A program made the position numbers and the translations under genes. From Cytobacillus suaedae (lineage in GTDB: Bacteria; Bacillota; Bacilli; Bacillales; Bacillaceae_L), in NCBI GenBank assembly GCA_014960805.1, contig CP063163.1, forward strand, positions 2,498,001-2,562,000: 64,000 nt of DNA, in the 5' to 3' direction. Positions 40,425-49,251 of this stretch are shown in pieces. The notes below the pieces were generated by a model. That model was given only the letters and a program-made list of their open reading frames with translations. It was not told where the DNA came from and ran no database searches. Position 1 is the stretch's first letter; every line of letters begins with the position of its first letter.

Positions 40425-40436
40425 TAAAATTAATTA

Positions 40437-40880
40437 TTAATCAACTTTTTTCTTAATAATATGCTGCCAATTAGAAGGAAGGTCATGTGTCTCTAAGTGC
40501 TTATATTCCTTAAGTTTTATTTGACCAGGTAAGGTTGGTGATATTTTAAAAGTTATTCTATCTTTACCTACAGAAATATGTGGACCAACTACAGGGGTTA
40601 TCTCGATCGTTATTTCAAAATGAAAGGTACGAAATCCACCAATTCTTTTTGTATTTACTACATTTATTTGATAAGGGTAGACTAAAGGTGTAGTGTCGTA
40701 GAAATCTGAATAGTAATCAGAAACCTCCTTATCAATTGCGGGACTCAGTAAGAGCATAAACATATCTTTCATCTGTAATTCTGGGGAATCTTCTGTTGGC
40801 AAATTCTCTGCTTTAGTATGTATTTGCCAAGAAAATGCAAGTAACAAGGTAATTAGCATTGGAACAGTTTTTTTGTACAT
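40437..40880 (-). CDS. Secreted DUF3888-family protein
   Basis: 147 aa. Signal peptide MYKKTVPMLITLLLAFSWQI with cleavage near TKA-E; the mature domain has the DUF3888 pattern MKDMFMLLLSPAIDKEVSDYY, YPYQINVVNTKRI and FEITIEITPVVGPHISVGKD. It is exported in Bacillus; function unknown. ATG behind GGAGG. Monocistronic with a terminator. Confidence 0.8.
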   Translation of the reverse strand: MYKKTVPMLITLLLAFSWQIHTKAENLPTEDSPELQMKDMFMLLLSPAIDKEVSDYYSDFYDTTPLVYPYQINVVNTKRIGGFRTFHFEITIEITPVVGPHISVGKDRITFKISPTLPGQIKLKEYKHLETHDLPSNWQHIIKKKVD

Positions 40881-40976
40881 CGTCCCTTACCTCCAAATAG
40901 TTAATTGTTTATTAGCATTTTCTTGGCTCTATTTTTAATGAGAAGAAAATAGTGTACCGGGGACCAGTTTTTTCCA

Positions 40977-41024
40977 AATAGAAGAAGGATGAGTAAACTT
41001 CTCGTTTGCGTCATCCTTCTTGGT
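40977..41024 (-). terminator. Terminator of the ferritin-cupin gene
   Basis: Minus strand AGAAGGATGA...TCATCCTTCTTC with a long loop, 5 nt after the stop codon. Confidence 0.7.
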
Positions 41025-41028
41025 TCAA

Positions 41029-41937
41029 TTAATTATTATGATGCTCTTCTTCTGCAGCCATAGCTATCTCCTTCGTCTCATGAACGGTTCCAAATGGATG
41101 CTGAGGAGGTGCATAGATTGAGTACAATTTAATTGGCTCATTACCCGTATTAATTAAGTTGTGCCATTTTCCTGCAGGAATGATTATGGCATAATCATCA
41201 TACACTTCTCTTTCGAAGTCCAATCTATCTTTGCTATCGCCCATCTTGACAAGTCCCTGACCTTGTTCAATTCTTAGGAATTGATCCAAATTCGGATGGA
41301 TTTCTAAACCGATACTACTACCAACCTCAATACTCATTAACGTTAATTGTAAGTGACTTCCTGTCCACAGAGCAGTTCGAAAGTTCTCATTTTGTAAGGT
41401 AGCTTCCTCTATATTAACAACAAATGGTTCGGGTCCAAAGTCAGTTAACGAATTTAAAACATCTCCATTTAACGAACTAAATCGGGCAGCGTTTTCCTGT
41501 TCACCTGCTAATGCCCACATAAATACATTTTGAATGTGTGGATGTTGAGCTCGCAGACAATTGCTGTGATATTCGTGATAACCCTCCACTTCTGCTTGAT
41601 ACGCCTTTTGCAAACCATCTCTGTATCCTTGAAATGAAACTTTATCAAATTGATAATCAGGCTGAGCACCAGTAAGCTGAGTATATAAATTCGTAAAGTG
41701 TGATAGGTGAGCTCTTTTTCGTTCTAATGCATGAAAAATGTTAGTTTTATGCATGTCATTTGGGGCTTCATTTGCTAAACGACTATATAGATCAATTGCT
41801 GAGGCCTCTCTCTTTATACCATTAAGTATCGAATCATATGACTCTTGATGATTTCTAAGCATAGAGGTTGGATAATATACCGATGAATTATAATAAGGAT
41901 AAGAAGATGTCCTTGAATCAAAATACACTTTGTTCAT
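41029..41937 (-). CDS. Ferritin-like plus cupin fusion protein
   Basis: About 302 aa. Residues 35-165 form a ferritin-like helical bundle with repeated E-x-x-H or E-x-x-x-H pairs (IKREASAIDLYSRLANEAP, ALERKRAHLSHFTNLY, AEVEGYHEYHS, ALAGEQENAARF). Residues 175-290 form a cupin with metal ligands in GLEIHPNLDQFLRIEQG and PAGKWHNLINTG. Both halves can bind metal, so an iron- or manganese-dependent enzyme is likely. Start uncertain: ATG at 41937 or a GTG 9 nt further, both close to AAAGGG. Confidence 0.75.
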   Translation of the reverse strand: MNKVYFDSRTSSYPYYNSSVYYPTSMLRNHQESYDSILNGIKREASAIDLYSRLANEAPNDMHKTNIFHALERKRAHLSHFTNLYTQLTGAQPDYQFDKVSFQGYRDGLQKAYQAEVEGYHEYHSNCLRAQHPHIQNVFMWALAGEQENAARFSSLNGDVLNSLTDFGPEPFVVNIEEATLQNENFRTALWTGSHLQLTLMSIEVGSSIGLEIHPNLDQFLRIEQGQGLVKMGDSKDRLDFEREVYDDYAIIIPAGKWHNLINTGNEPIKLYSIYAPPQHPFGTVHETKEIAMAAEEEHHNN

Positions 41938-42037
41938 CCCTTTCAAAGTTAAGTTACCCAATATCATATGCCTATGAATAGAGAAAGTACTTCGAAATTT
42001 TTACTCGATAAGGAACTTAGGAGCTATTTTTACGCAT

Positions 42038-42072
42038 AAAAAGAAGCTACCTCGTAAAGAATAGCTTCACCT
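42038..42072 (-). terminator. Terminator of the ABC-2 operon
   Basis: Minus strand GAAGCTATTCTTTACGAGGTAGCTTC then TTTTTATG. On the plus strand CTTCACCTGTTCAGC follows, only faintly like the hairpin-repeat end. Confidence 0.7.
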
Positions 42073-42083
42073 GTTCAGCATTT

Positions 42084-42869
42084 CTAAATATTCTTAAATA
42101 ACGCTCCATTTTTCCTTGCAAACTTCTCCATTACCGAAACCATTGATATTGACACAACTAAATAACAGGTGCCAATAATGAGTTCCTTTACTAATAAAGG
42201 AGCAAGAGCATAAGTTTCTAAATTATAAATTGAGCGTAAGGCTTCAATACTATGTGTTAACGGTAGTATTCTAGATATAGCTTCTAATCCATCAGGTAAT
42301 AAAGTTACCGAAAAGTTTACTCCGCAGAATACTTGAAAAATCGCCATTGTTATATTTAAGAACAAATTCACATTTGAAAATAACAGACTGATTGATGCAA
42401 ACAATAACGAAAAAGATAGAATCGAAAACAATGTAATGATAAACACCAATAGTAAATTACCTATTTGATTTGGTAAAAATGTAACGTTAAATAACAAACT
42501 CCCAATTGTTAAGCCTACAGCAAATACAAATAACCCATCCAAAAGAGGAACAATTCCTTTTCGAGCAATGATAAATAATGTAGGAGTTGGAGAGGCAATG
42601 TTTAATTCAAGCGTCCCATACCTTCGCTCCAATCTAAACATATTCATGAAATTAATCATCATTGTCTGACAGGTGTAATAGGCAATGTTTCCAATAACAA
42701 CGTACTTTAGATAATCTGATCCAACAAGAGAACTTGCGAGCGTTGCGAAAAATAAATAATGCATAAATGGATCAACAATTCTAAAGAGAATAAATAATTT
42801 AATCGTTTGAAAGGAATATAGTGCTTTATAGGATAAATGCGTAAAACCAAATTTATTTATTAGAAACAT
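42084..42869 (-). CDS. ABC-2 type transporter permease
   Basis: 261 aa with about six membrane helices (FATLASSLVGSDYLKYVVIG; LLLVFIITLFSILSFSLLFA; LLVKELIIGTCYLVVSIS). FRLERRYGTLELNIASPTP is the cytosolic loop typical of ABC-2 permeases. It starts within the stop of the upstream permease (TAATG) and is the last gene of the operon. The pair should form the channel of the exporter. Confidence 0.8.
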   Translation of the reverse strand: MFLINKFGFTHLSYKALYSFQTIKLFILFRIVDPFMHYLFFATLASSLVGSDYLKYVVIGNIAYYTCQTMMINFMNMFRLERRYGTLELNIASPTPTLFIIARKGIVPLLDGLFVFAVGLTIGSLLFNVTFLPNQIGNLLLVFIITLFSILSFSLLFASISLLFSNVNLFLNITMAIFQVFCGVNFSVTLLPDGLEAISRILPLTHSIEALRSIYNLETYALAPLLVKELIIGTCYLVVSISMVSVMEKFARKNGALFKNI

Positions 42870-43633
42870 TAGATAGCCCCCAATCTACCTGTTCTACGAA
42901 GAACTATCTCGATTTTTTTTACAATAAAAAATGCTATAAATAGATAAACTACACTAACTAAGAGTGATGTAAACATCGTTGAGAACATGACCGGAGATAA
43001 GTCCAACGTATCATGAACCGATTTGATTCCCCATGTCATTGGTATGATGTAAGCAATCCATTTTACGATCGTAGGTAGTTGTTCTACCGGAATAAATACT
43101 CCACATATTAAGATCATTGGTGTAAGAATTAGATTTTGAAAGTCAAATACGTTTTGAAAAGCTACAAATACAATCGCTAGTATTAATCCAACAACACTTA
43201 ATGAAAAGAGCAAGACCAACACCGATAGGATAAAAAATCCGTAGTTTTCTATTGTGATATTGAACTGAAAAATAAATCTTGCGTATAAAAAACTTAAAAT
43301 CATTGAAACCAATGCAATAACAGAATTACTTAATGCTTTTGTTAAAATGACCGAAAATAGTGAGACTGGAGCAGCAATTAATAGTTTTAATGTGTCATTC
43401 CACTTTTGAGAAATTAGTGCTGACCCCGATGAGTACAAAACATAACTCCACATACTAATTAGTGCTGAAGCAACTACAAATTTATCTGAGTTAATATCAC
43501 CACGTAATTGCTTTAAGAAATATACAATTGATAAAAACATAAGAGGTTGAAAGACTAATAGAAACTGATACATCTTGTTATTAAAGTTAGTAAAATATTT
43601 AATTTCACGAAGTAATAAAATCATTATATTCAT
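42869..43633 (-). CDS. ABC-2 type transporter permease
   Basis: 254 aa, six helices. Signature NDTLKLLIAAPVSLFSVILT and LILTPMILICGVFIPVEQLP (ABC-2 motif with PxxxxP near the C-terminus). Follows the ATPase by 4 nt with AGGG as ribosome-binding site, and overlaps the next permease by 1 nt. Paralogue of 42084; the two would make a heterodimer. Confidence 0.85.
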   Translation of the reverse strand: MNIMILLLREIKYFTNFNNKMYQFLLVFQPLMFLSIVYFLKQLRGDINSDKFVVASALISMWSYVLYSSGSALISQKWNDTLKLLIAAPVSLFSVILTKALSNSVIALVSMILSFLYARFIFQFNITIENYGFFILSVLVLLFSLSVVGLILAIVFVAFQNVFDFQNLILTPMILICGVFIPVEQLPTIVKWIAYIIPMTWGIKSVHDTLDLSPVMFSTMFTSLLVSVVYLFIAFFIVKKIEIVLRRTGRLGAI

Positions 43634-43637
43634 AAGA

Positions 43638-44582
43638 TTACCCTACATCCTTCATATGATAGATATAGGCATCCTCTAGAGAAATATCCCTCTTTTGAAC
43701 CTTTAATACATCTCCAAAATTCGTTAGAAATGTAGTTAAAGTGTCTATGTTTTCTTCATTCGACTCAAACTTCAAGCTGTAATAAGGCTCTTTGATAGTC
43801 TCAATTTCTAATTTATGTAAGTTATTGTGTTCCCTTAATTTCTGTACATCATAAATGCTCATTGTTGCTTCATAGAGATTTAGATGATTACAGCTACGTT
43901 TAATATGCTCTGGATCACCAATTAAGCTTACTTTCCCCCCTTTGATGAAGGCAATACGGTCACACAGCTCGTCCGCTTCCTGCATATAATGAGTTGTCAA
44001 AATAATCGTAATTCCTTTACTCGATAATTCCTTAACTAAATCTCTTAATAGCTTAGCTCCAATAGGATCTAACCCGATTGTTGGTTCATCTAGGAATAAT
44101 AATTTAGGGTTATTTATCAAACATCTGGCAATATGTAGTCGCTGTGTCATTCCCTTTGAAAATGTATGTATTTTTTGATTTATGGCATCTTGTAATTGAA
44201 CTAAGTTTAATAGATTTGTAATTAAAGAGGATTGCTCTTTAAATTTTATCTTATAGAGTGTACAAAAATAGTGCATATACTCTTTAGCTGTAAGTCTTCC
44301 ATATACACCTCTTTCGCCACCATAGACAAAATTTATCTTATCGCGAATCTTATGACTTTCTGAAACAACATCGTATCCAAGCACCTTTGCTTCCCCGGTA
44401 GATGGTAACAATAATGTTGTTAGTATTTTCATTGTCGTTGTTTTACCTGCCCCATTTGGACCCAACAATCCAAAAACTTCTCCCTCTCCTACATCAAAAG
44501 AAATGTTATCAATTGCACATTTTTTGCCTTCTTTTAACTTGTAGAATCGTGATAAGTTCTTCACTTCAATTATCTTGTTCAT
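43638..44582 (-). CDS. ABC transporter ATP-binding protein
   Basis: 314 aa. Walker A GLLGPNGAGKTTTMKIL; signature loop TFSKGMTQRLHIARCL; Walker B KLLFLDEPTIGLDPIG; H-loop IILTTHYMQEADELCD. The C-terminal 90 residues are the usual extension of drug/lantibiotic-type exporters. It powers export with the two permeases; the substrate (drug, peptide or lipid) cannot be told. AAAGGAG precedes the ATG. Confidence 0.9.
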   Translation of the reverse strand: MNKIIEVKNLSRFYKLKEGKKCAIDNISFDVGEGEVFGLLGPNGAGKTTTMKILTTLLLPSTGEAKVLGYDVVSESHKIRDKINFVYGGERGVYGRLTAKEYMHYFCTLYKIKFKEQSSLITNLLNLVQLQDAINQKIHTFSKGMTQRLHIARCLINNPKLLFLDEPTIGLDPIGAKLLRDLVKELSSKGITIILTTHYMQEADELCDRIAFIKGGKVSLIGDPEHIKRSCNHLNLYEATMSIYDVQKLREHNNLHKLEIETIKEPYYSLKFESNEENIDTLTTFLTNFGDVLKVQKRDISLEDAYIYHMKDVG

Positions 44583-44680
44583 ATTACTTCTCCTTTTTAC
44601 TATTTACATATGTTAATATTCTCATATATTACCAAAAAAAAGAGTTATTTACAAAACATTCTTTATTTTTGAATTAAATG

Positions 44681-44735
44681 AAAAAATAGGAACTTATCCA
44701 TCTTATAGATAAGCACCTATAGTTAATAAAAACTC
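44681..44735. repeat. CGTTAG-hairpin repeat, short form
   Basis: AAAAAATAGGAACTTATCC / ATAGATAAGCACCTATAGTTAATAAAAAC. Arms ACTTATC / GATAAGC. Confidence 0.65.
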
Positions 44736-44773
44736 CTTAGAATTACTATATAGTCCTTCTTTTCTACTTGTCT

Positions 44774-45244
44774 TTACTTAATCGTATCAAACAGCTCTAC
44801 ATCAACTTTCTCGGTATCAACCCAGCTGTTATACTTTTCTAAATGCCATTTCTCTTTTAATCTTTTATAGTTGTTTTCATTAATCCATTTATGTAAATGA
44901 TTATACGAGTCCATTATTTGATAATTATCACCTATATGTCTTGTTACAGCATACCTTTGAGAGGGGATTGTTAATGTTACCATGTTAGGTGGAATCTCTT
45001 CATATTCTTGAACTTCAACACAAACCCAATAACCATCTTCTTCATGAGTTTCAGGTTCAACGACAAATGCACCATATTGTATAAATAGGTTGACCACCTG
45101 TTTAATTTCACCTAAATGCTCTTGCAAACGAAGTGATGCTTTTGGAATTTCAACTATGTATTGGTCACCAGGGCATAAAACCCGAAAACCTACTAACTTA
45201 ATTTGGTCAAGTTGTTTAATCGTGTTTTTCATTGATTCATACAT
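44774..45244 (-). CDS. GyrI-like effector-binding protein
   Basis: 156 aa with the two-fold GyrI-like/AraC-effector fold (KLVGFRVLCPGDQYIVEIPK, YWVCVEVQEYEEIPPNMVTL, IPSQRYAVTRHIGD, YNSWVDTEKVDVELF). Such proteins bind small hydrophobic compounds. No DNA-binding domain is present. GGATGGAAG precedes the ATG. Monocistronic. Confidence 0.75.
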   Translation of the reverse strand: MYESMKNTIKQLDQIKLVGFRVLCPGDQYIVEIPKASLRLQEHLGEIKQVVNLFIQYGAFVVEPETHEEDGYWVCVEVQEYEEIPPNMVTLTIPSQRYAVTRHIGDNYQIMDSYNHLHKWINENNYKRLKEKWHLEKYNSWVDTEKVDVELFDTIK

Positions 45245-45267
45245 TTTACTTCCATCCTTTTAATTAG

Positions 45268-45576
45268 TTAATGTATTTTTCTTTCAATAAAGTCTTCCTC
45301 ACTTATTTTCTTCTGGCTTACTAGTAGGGATTGGAATGCATTGAATAGTGTCTGTATTTCTTTGTCTTTATTAATTAAATCAATACATTTTTGATACTCT
45401 TCCTCATCTTTATACTTAGTGATCTCTATCCATTTCGTATTATCTTCCTTGCACTGTAGATAAATATTTTGAAAATCTAAATATCTATTGTAAATTTTGG
45501 ATACTTTTTCTTGAATAGCTAAATATTCGTCCACTTTGTCATGTTGAATATGGTATGTGTATACTTTAACAAACAT
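45268..45576 (-). CDS. Alternative internal start: 102-aa protein
   Basis: ATG at 45576 with GGGGGAACCAAC 5 nt upstream, inside the longer frame. The product (VKVYTYHIQHDKVDEYLAIQ, NIYLQCKEDNTKWIEITKYK) looks like an antibiotic-monooxygenase or NIPSNAP-like dimeric barrel domain. It can be made alone from the same transcript. Confidence 0.5.
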   Translation of the reverse strand: MFVKVYTYHIQHDKVDEYLAIQEKVSKIYNRYLDFQNIYLQCKEDNTKWIEITKYKDEEEYQKCIDLINKDKEIQTLFNAFQSLLVSQKKISEEDFIERKIH

Positions 45577-45966
45577 GTTGGTTCCCCCACTTTTATTAAT
45601 ATAGAAGCTATTATTTAGCGAAAGTTCCCTGGTGAAATACATTTGCCATTTCTCTTGATTCCTTTTCCAAACAGAACTCCTTAATACCAATCGGCTGTCG
45701 GTGTGTCTTAATGAGCGATAAGTTGCTAATACAACATCTGAAGCTATTAATTTTATAGTAAAATCGGATACTGTATATTTAATAGAATCTGTAACAGTTT
45801 TATCATTCCTAATTGCCTCTAGTTGGTCTTCTTTATCAAATATGTTTCCTGAACTTCCAAACTCCAAAAAGTCATCTGATAAATGCTCTTTTAACTCCTT
45901 ATAATCATAAGTCATTAACCGTTTTTCAAGATGCAGAATTTCCTCTTCAAGTGATTTATGTTCCAT
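45268..45966 (-). CDS. Two proteins joined in frame: DUF4440/NTF2-like plus small C-terminal domain
   Basis: The frame of 232 aa from ATG 45966 (GGGAGAG 7 nt upstream) has an NTF2-like DUF4440 domain (LEKRLMTYDYKELKEHLSDD to SSVWKRNQEKWQMYFTRELS). Then, after YINKSGGTN, it runs into MFVKVYTYHIQHDKVDEYLA and on to the end. GTGGGGGAACCAAC sits at the join and the ATG at 45576 is an ideal start, so residues from there (102 aa) look like a separate gene. The stop of the first gene has been lost. Confidence 0.65.
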   Translation of the reverse strand: MEHKSLEEEILHLEKRLMTYDYKELKEHLSDDFLEFGSSGNIFDKEDQLEAIRNDKTVTDSIKYTVSDFTIKLIASDVVLATYRSLRHTDSRLVLRSSVWKRNQEKWQMYFTRELSLNNSFYINKSGGTNMFVKVYTYHIQHDKVDEYLAIQEKVSKIYNRYLDFQNIYLQCKEDNTKWIEITKYKDEEEYQKCIDLINKDKEIQTLFNAFQSLLVSQKKISEEDFIERKIH

Positions 45967-46079
45967 TAAGTAACTCTCCCTATACAGAATGTCTTTAGAC
46001 CCGCTTGTTACTATGCATTTGATTAAAAATGACATTTCCCAGTTCTTATAGAAATGATAAAAGGGAATTTAAACCCTAT

Positions 46080-46640
46080 CTATAATTGAAATCTATCTTT
46101 AATAACTCCCGCGACTTCAGATGCACTTAAGTTTGTATTGTTAATCTTTATGTAGTTTGAGTATTTAATTTCGCCTTCTAAAGAATTCAGTCTGTATTTC
46201 TCCATCGAACTTTTCAAATCACGATCTGACCATTCAATATCCCTTTTAGAGGGTTTGTGTTCTAGTCTATTAGCACTTCTATTTCTCTCAAGTCTTTCTT
46301 CAATATCCGCCTCAAGTTCGACATAGTAAACAGTACCTCCCCTAGACTCAAATAGCTGGGAGACTTGCTTAACATAATCCCAATCAGATTGCATATTAAA
46401 TGCCCATACATAAGTAAAGATCAATCCACTCAAATTACTCTTTGATATTTCTTCAAATATCTCCTGTCGAAACAAACCTACTAATCGCTTTCCTTCTTTT
46501 GTACCATAGTCAAAAAAGTGGCTTACCAAGTCAATCGTCATATGATTATGAAAAAGCTTAAAACCTGTTAATCTAGCTAATTCCTGTCCAACAGTCATTT
46601 TCCCAACCGCTTGGGGTCCAAATATTAGAACAAATTTCAT
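46080..46640 (-). CDS. P-loop AAA/shikimate-kinase-like protein
   Basis: 186 aa. Walker A is LIFGPQAVGKMTVGQEL, followed by HNHMTIDLVSHFF, as in the kinase-like P-loop proteins of Bacillus; RLERNRSANRLEHKPSK is the lid. It probably phosphorylates a small compound. AAGGAGAGAG precedes the ATG. Monocistronic. Confidence 0.7.
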   Translation of the reverse strand: MKFVLIFGPQAVGKMTVGQELARLTGFKLFHNHMTIDLVSHFFDYGTKEGKRLVGLFRQEIFEEISKSNLSGLIFTYVWAFNMQSDWDYVKQVSQLFESRGGTVYYVELEADIEERLERNRSANRLEHKPSKRDIEWSDRDLKSSMEKYRLNSLEGEIKYSNYIKINNTNLSASEVAGVIKDRFQL

Positions 46641-46692
46641 GGACTCTCTCCTTTAATTTTGCAATCTATACTAAGTTGATTTTCATGATTCC

Positions 46693-47490
46693 TTAGTTCC
46701 ACTCTTCTCCATGTTGACGAATAAATTCAATATCTAGTTGGTAATGGTCAAGGTGCCCTTCAGCTATCATTTTTTGAAAAGCCTTGTCACCTTCACCCGC
46801 TTTTCTTTGCATATAGTTACATAATCCTTCTAATCGTAGCAATACCATCTCCAAATAACCTTCTTCCATTCCCTTAACACCGTACATTTCAAAAAACAAT
46901 TCTACTCTTTGTTTGATACGTTCAGCATCGTGTGATCTATTATAATAAATTGCTTTACCGGTTTCAGTATGATAAAGCCTACTTAAAGGAATACAAGTAT
47001 AAAGAGTATAAGCTATATCCCATAATCTTGGTCCAGGAGCAGCAACATCAAAGTCTATAATACCTACTGGTTTTTCATTGTTAAAAATAAGATTATAGAT
47101 GGCAAAATCATTATGACACACAACCTCTATATTACTTGGAGTATTGTCTATTGGTTTCCATTCATCTGATATCGGAAAGTCACTAACAGCATCATGATAT
47201 TGACGAACAATCTTCGCGATTTCTATAAGAACTTCATCAGACCACATGTATTCTTTTAAAGGATAATTGCCGGCATCCCCTTGAATAAAGGATAATTTTT
47301 CTCTATTTTTGTCATCAATACCTAAAAACTTTGGTGCATAACAAAATCCCTTATTTTCCAAATGCTTCAGCAGTTTATGTATTTTGTTGCTTTCTTGCTT
47401 TAACTCTCTTCGGACAGTATCTCCCACACGAGTTACTTTTGAAACATTACCGCCTGCTAAAGTTTCTTCCTTTTTTTCTTGATTTTCTAT
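46693..47490 (-). CDS. Aminoglycoside-phosphotransferase-family protein; apparent ATA start
   Basis: Kinase-like fold with catalytic loop VVCHNDFAIYNLIFNN and Mg-binding GIIDFDVAAPGPRLWDIAY, ending VLLRLEGLCNYMQRKAG. The ordinary frame opens at GTG 47427 with no ribosome-binding site. Coding sequence continues upstream as IENQEKKEETLAGGNVSKVT, and GGAGG at 47499-47503 stands 8 nt before ATA at 47490, where the start should be. The family phosphorylates aminoglycosides, choline or other small molecules; the substrate is unknown. Confidence 0.7.
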   Translation of the reverse strand: MENQEKKEETLAGGNVSKVTRVGDTVRRELKQESNKIHKLLKHLENKGFCYAPKFLGIDDKNREKLSFIQGDAGNYPLKEYMWSDEVLIEIAKIVRQYHDAVSDFPISDEWKPIDNTPSNIEVVCHNDFAIYNLIFNNEKPVGIIDFDVAAPGPRLWDIAYTLYTCIPLSRLYHTETGKAIYYNRSHDAERIKQRVELFFEMYGVKGMEEGYLEMVLLRLEGLCNYMQRKAGEGDKAFQKMIAEGHLDHYQLDIEFIRQHGEEWN

Positions 47491-47508
47491 TTAAATCGCC
47501 TCCGCACC

Positions 47509-48255
47509 TTATTTCATAGCAAGAATTGTAAACTCCCAAGGGATGTTTTCGTCCTTCCACCCTCGATGTTCGTCAAAACTTTGTAAACTAAAACCAGCTT
47601 TAATAACTGAATTTATTATTTCGCTCAATGTATAAGACCTTACAGTTACAGTTGGAAAATCATCTTGCTCCTCTTTGTCAAAGAAATGTTTATAAGCTAA
47701 TTCTCCATTATGTAACTCGTTATTAAAGTAATTAGGTATATACTTAAAGTCAGAACTAATACACCTTTTTAGTGGATGAAAGTCACTTAAAATCAATCTC
47801 CCACCGGTTTTGACAATTGAAAACAGAATTCCCATAAATTTTTCAAGATCATTGAAATAATGTAATTTTCCTCCTTCTAGATAAAGAATGTCAAAGGAAT
47901 CTCTATATTCCTCCAAATCAATATCGTAAATATCCCCTATTATGTAATCAATAGTCGTATTTGCACAATGAGCTAATTCTAAAACATATCTCTTATTTTC
48001 CTCAGATATATCAAATACTGTTACTTTTGCTCCTAACAAAGATAAGGGAACAGCCTTTCTTCCATTTGATCCACATATATTTGCAACTTTCATTCCTGAA
48101 ACATTGTCAAAAAAGTGTTGATGTTTTTTTAAACTTGCTTTGGGATTCTCTAGTATTTTCTTTGCTTTTTCAAACGGAGAGCCATCTCTTTTATACCAAA
48201 ATTCATACGCTCGATACTCCCATGCGTGTTTATTAGTCATACTTTGCTTATTCAT
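47509..48255 (-). CDS. Class I SAM-dependent methyltransferase
   Basis: 248 aa. SAM motif I VANICGSNGRKAVPLSLLGA (here G-S-N-G), motif II FDISEEN, motif IV FDILYLEGGKLHYF. The AIVLSDFHPLKR-like block LILSDFHPLKRC is common in this branch. Methylates an unknown small substrate. ATG at 48255 (MNKQSM) follows AAAGG by 9 nt; the longer frame upstream is not coding. 17 nt downstream begins the APH-like gene, so they may be an operon. Confidence 0.8.
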   Translation of the reverse strand: MNKQSMTNKHAWEYRAYEFWYKRDGSPFEKAKKILENPKASLKKHQHFFDNVSGMKVANICGSNGRKAVPLSLLGAKVTVFDISEENKRYVLELAHCANTTIDYIIGDIYDIDLEEYRDSFDILYLEGGKLHYFNDLEKFMGILFSIVKTGGRLILSDFHPLKRCISSDFKYIPNYFNNELHNGELAYKHFFDKEEQDDFPTVTVRSYTLSEIINSVIKAGFSLQSFDEHRGWKDENIPWEFTILAMK

Positions 48256-48400
48256 ATGCAACAACCTTTCTACCATTTGTTTGCCGTTAAACTTCTCTTT
48301 AGCAGTTCTAACCTACTTTTTTACCCACACATAAGATTGGTTCTAATTTTTTGATATATTAAATACTAGATTTATTATTAAAGTAAAGGAGTGATGATGA

Positions 48401-48496
48401 ATGGCAGATATCCTTTCGGCTATAGGTAACATTTTTGGTGCTATCTCAACTTCTCTCATGGGCAATAAGAACAATAAGAAAGATAAAAACAAATAG
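48401..48496 (+). CDS. Small amphipathic peptide, 31 aa
   Basis: ATG at 48401 follows AAAGGAG by 8 nt. The sequence starts MADILSAIGNIFGAISTSLM, a hydrophobic amphipathic helix, and ends in a very basic, polar tail (GNKNNKKDKNK). It has its own terminator. It resembles membrane-active peptides (phenol-soluble-modulin or leaderless-bacteriocin type) in outline only. There are no immunity genes beside it. Confidence 0.5.
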   Translation: MADILSAIGNIFGAISTSLMGNKNNKKDKNK

Positions 48497-48533
48497 TAGT
48501 TTTCCGTTTAATTAGAGCAATTTTCACCTACAA

Positions 48534-48567
48534 ACAAAGCCTTCCATAAGTGGAATGGCTTTTTCGT
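48534..48567 (+). terminator. Terminator of the small-peptide gene
   Basis: AAAGCCTTCCA-TAAG-TGGAATGGCTTTTTCG, 38 nt after the stop codon. Confidence 0.8.
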
Positions 48568-48606
48568 TCCTCTTAAATTTACATATTGGGTTGGTATTCC
48601 CTTATT

Positions 48607-49110
48607 TTATAAGCTATCTAAAAATCTTTGTACTTCCTTTGGACTCTTCAATACAATGATCTCTTTATTGGTAGATAACTGTTCTAGCTTTGTAAGAACA
48701 TTGGGTCTTTGAGTCTTAGGAAAACCCCAAATCCATTTTATAAAACTCAAATCAATCTTTTCGTTACATCCTTCTCTCATATCTGGCCTAGTGCGGTTTC
48801 TATACCTTATCATTCTCTTTAGTACACGAGTAACACAAATAATCTTAGATATATCTAAAAAGACTATAGTATCTGCTGCATTTAACCTAATATCTAGAGT
48901 TCTGCTATAATTGCCATCGATAATCCATCTGTCTTTTGTAATAAGTTCATTTTGTATTTCTCTTTGTTCCTCTCTAGTTGTTAACTGCCAGTTTGGCTTC
49001 CATAATAAACGATCTAAATGCGACACTTCTATATTTAATTTATTTCCCATTTTTCGTGCTAATGTTGATTTACCTGAGCCGCCTGATCCGATTATGGCAA
49101 TTCTCTTCAT
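48607..49110 (-). CDS. P-loop nucleotide kinase-like protein (topology-modulation/FlaR type)
   Basis: 167 aa. Walker A IAIIGSGGSGKSTLARKMG; then HLDRLLWKPNWQ and WIIDGNYSRTLDIRLNAADT with R, D and N typical of the FlaR/AAA_17 kinase-like family; VFLDISKIICVTRVLKRMI is the Walker B region. Its substrate is unknown. GGAG precedes the ATG by 8 nt. Confidence 0.75.
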   Translation of the reverse strand: MKRIAIIGSGGSGKSTLARKMGNKLNIEVSHLDRLLWKPNWQLTTREEQREIQNELITKDRWIIDGNYSRTLDIRLNAADTIVFLDISKIICVTRVLKRMIRYRNRTRPDMREGCNEKIDLSFIKWIWGFPKTQRPNVLTKLEQLSTNKEIIVLKSPKEVQRFLDSL

Positions 49111-49251
49111 TGTTTTTCTCCAATCAAAATCTTTTCAAAATGTAGCTTACACCCAGTTTACGAATGTAAGTAGATTATTTTCTTCCAAAATATATTACTA
49201 TGTAACTTCCATATTAATATAAACTCTTGATTCTATTAGTGAAAAATGTAC

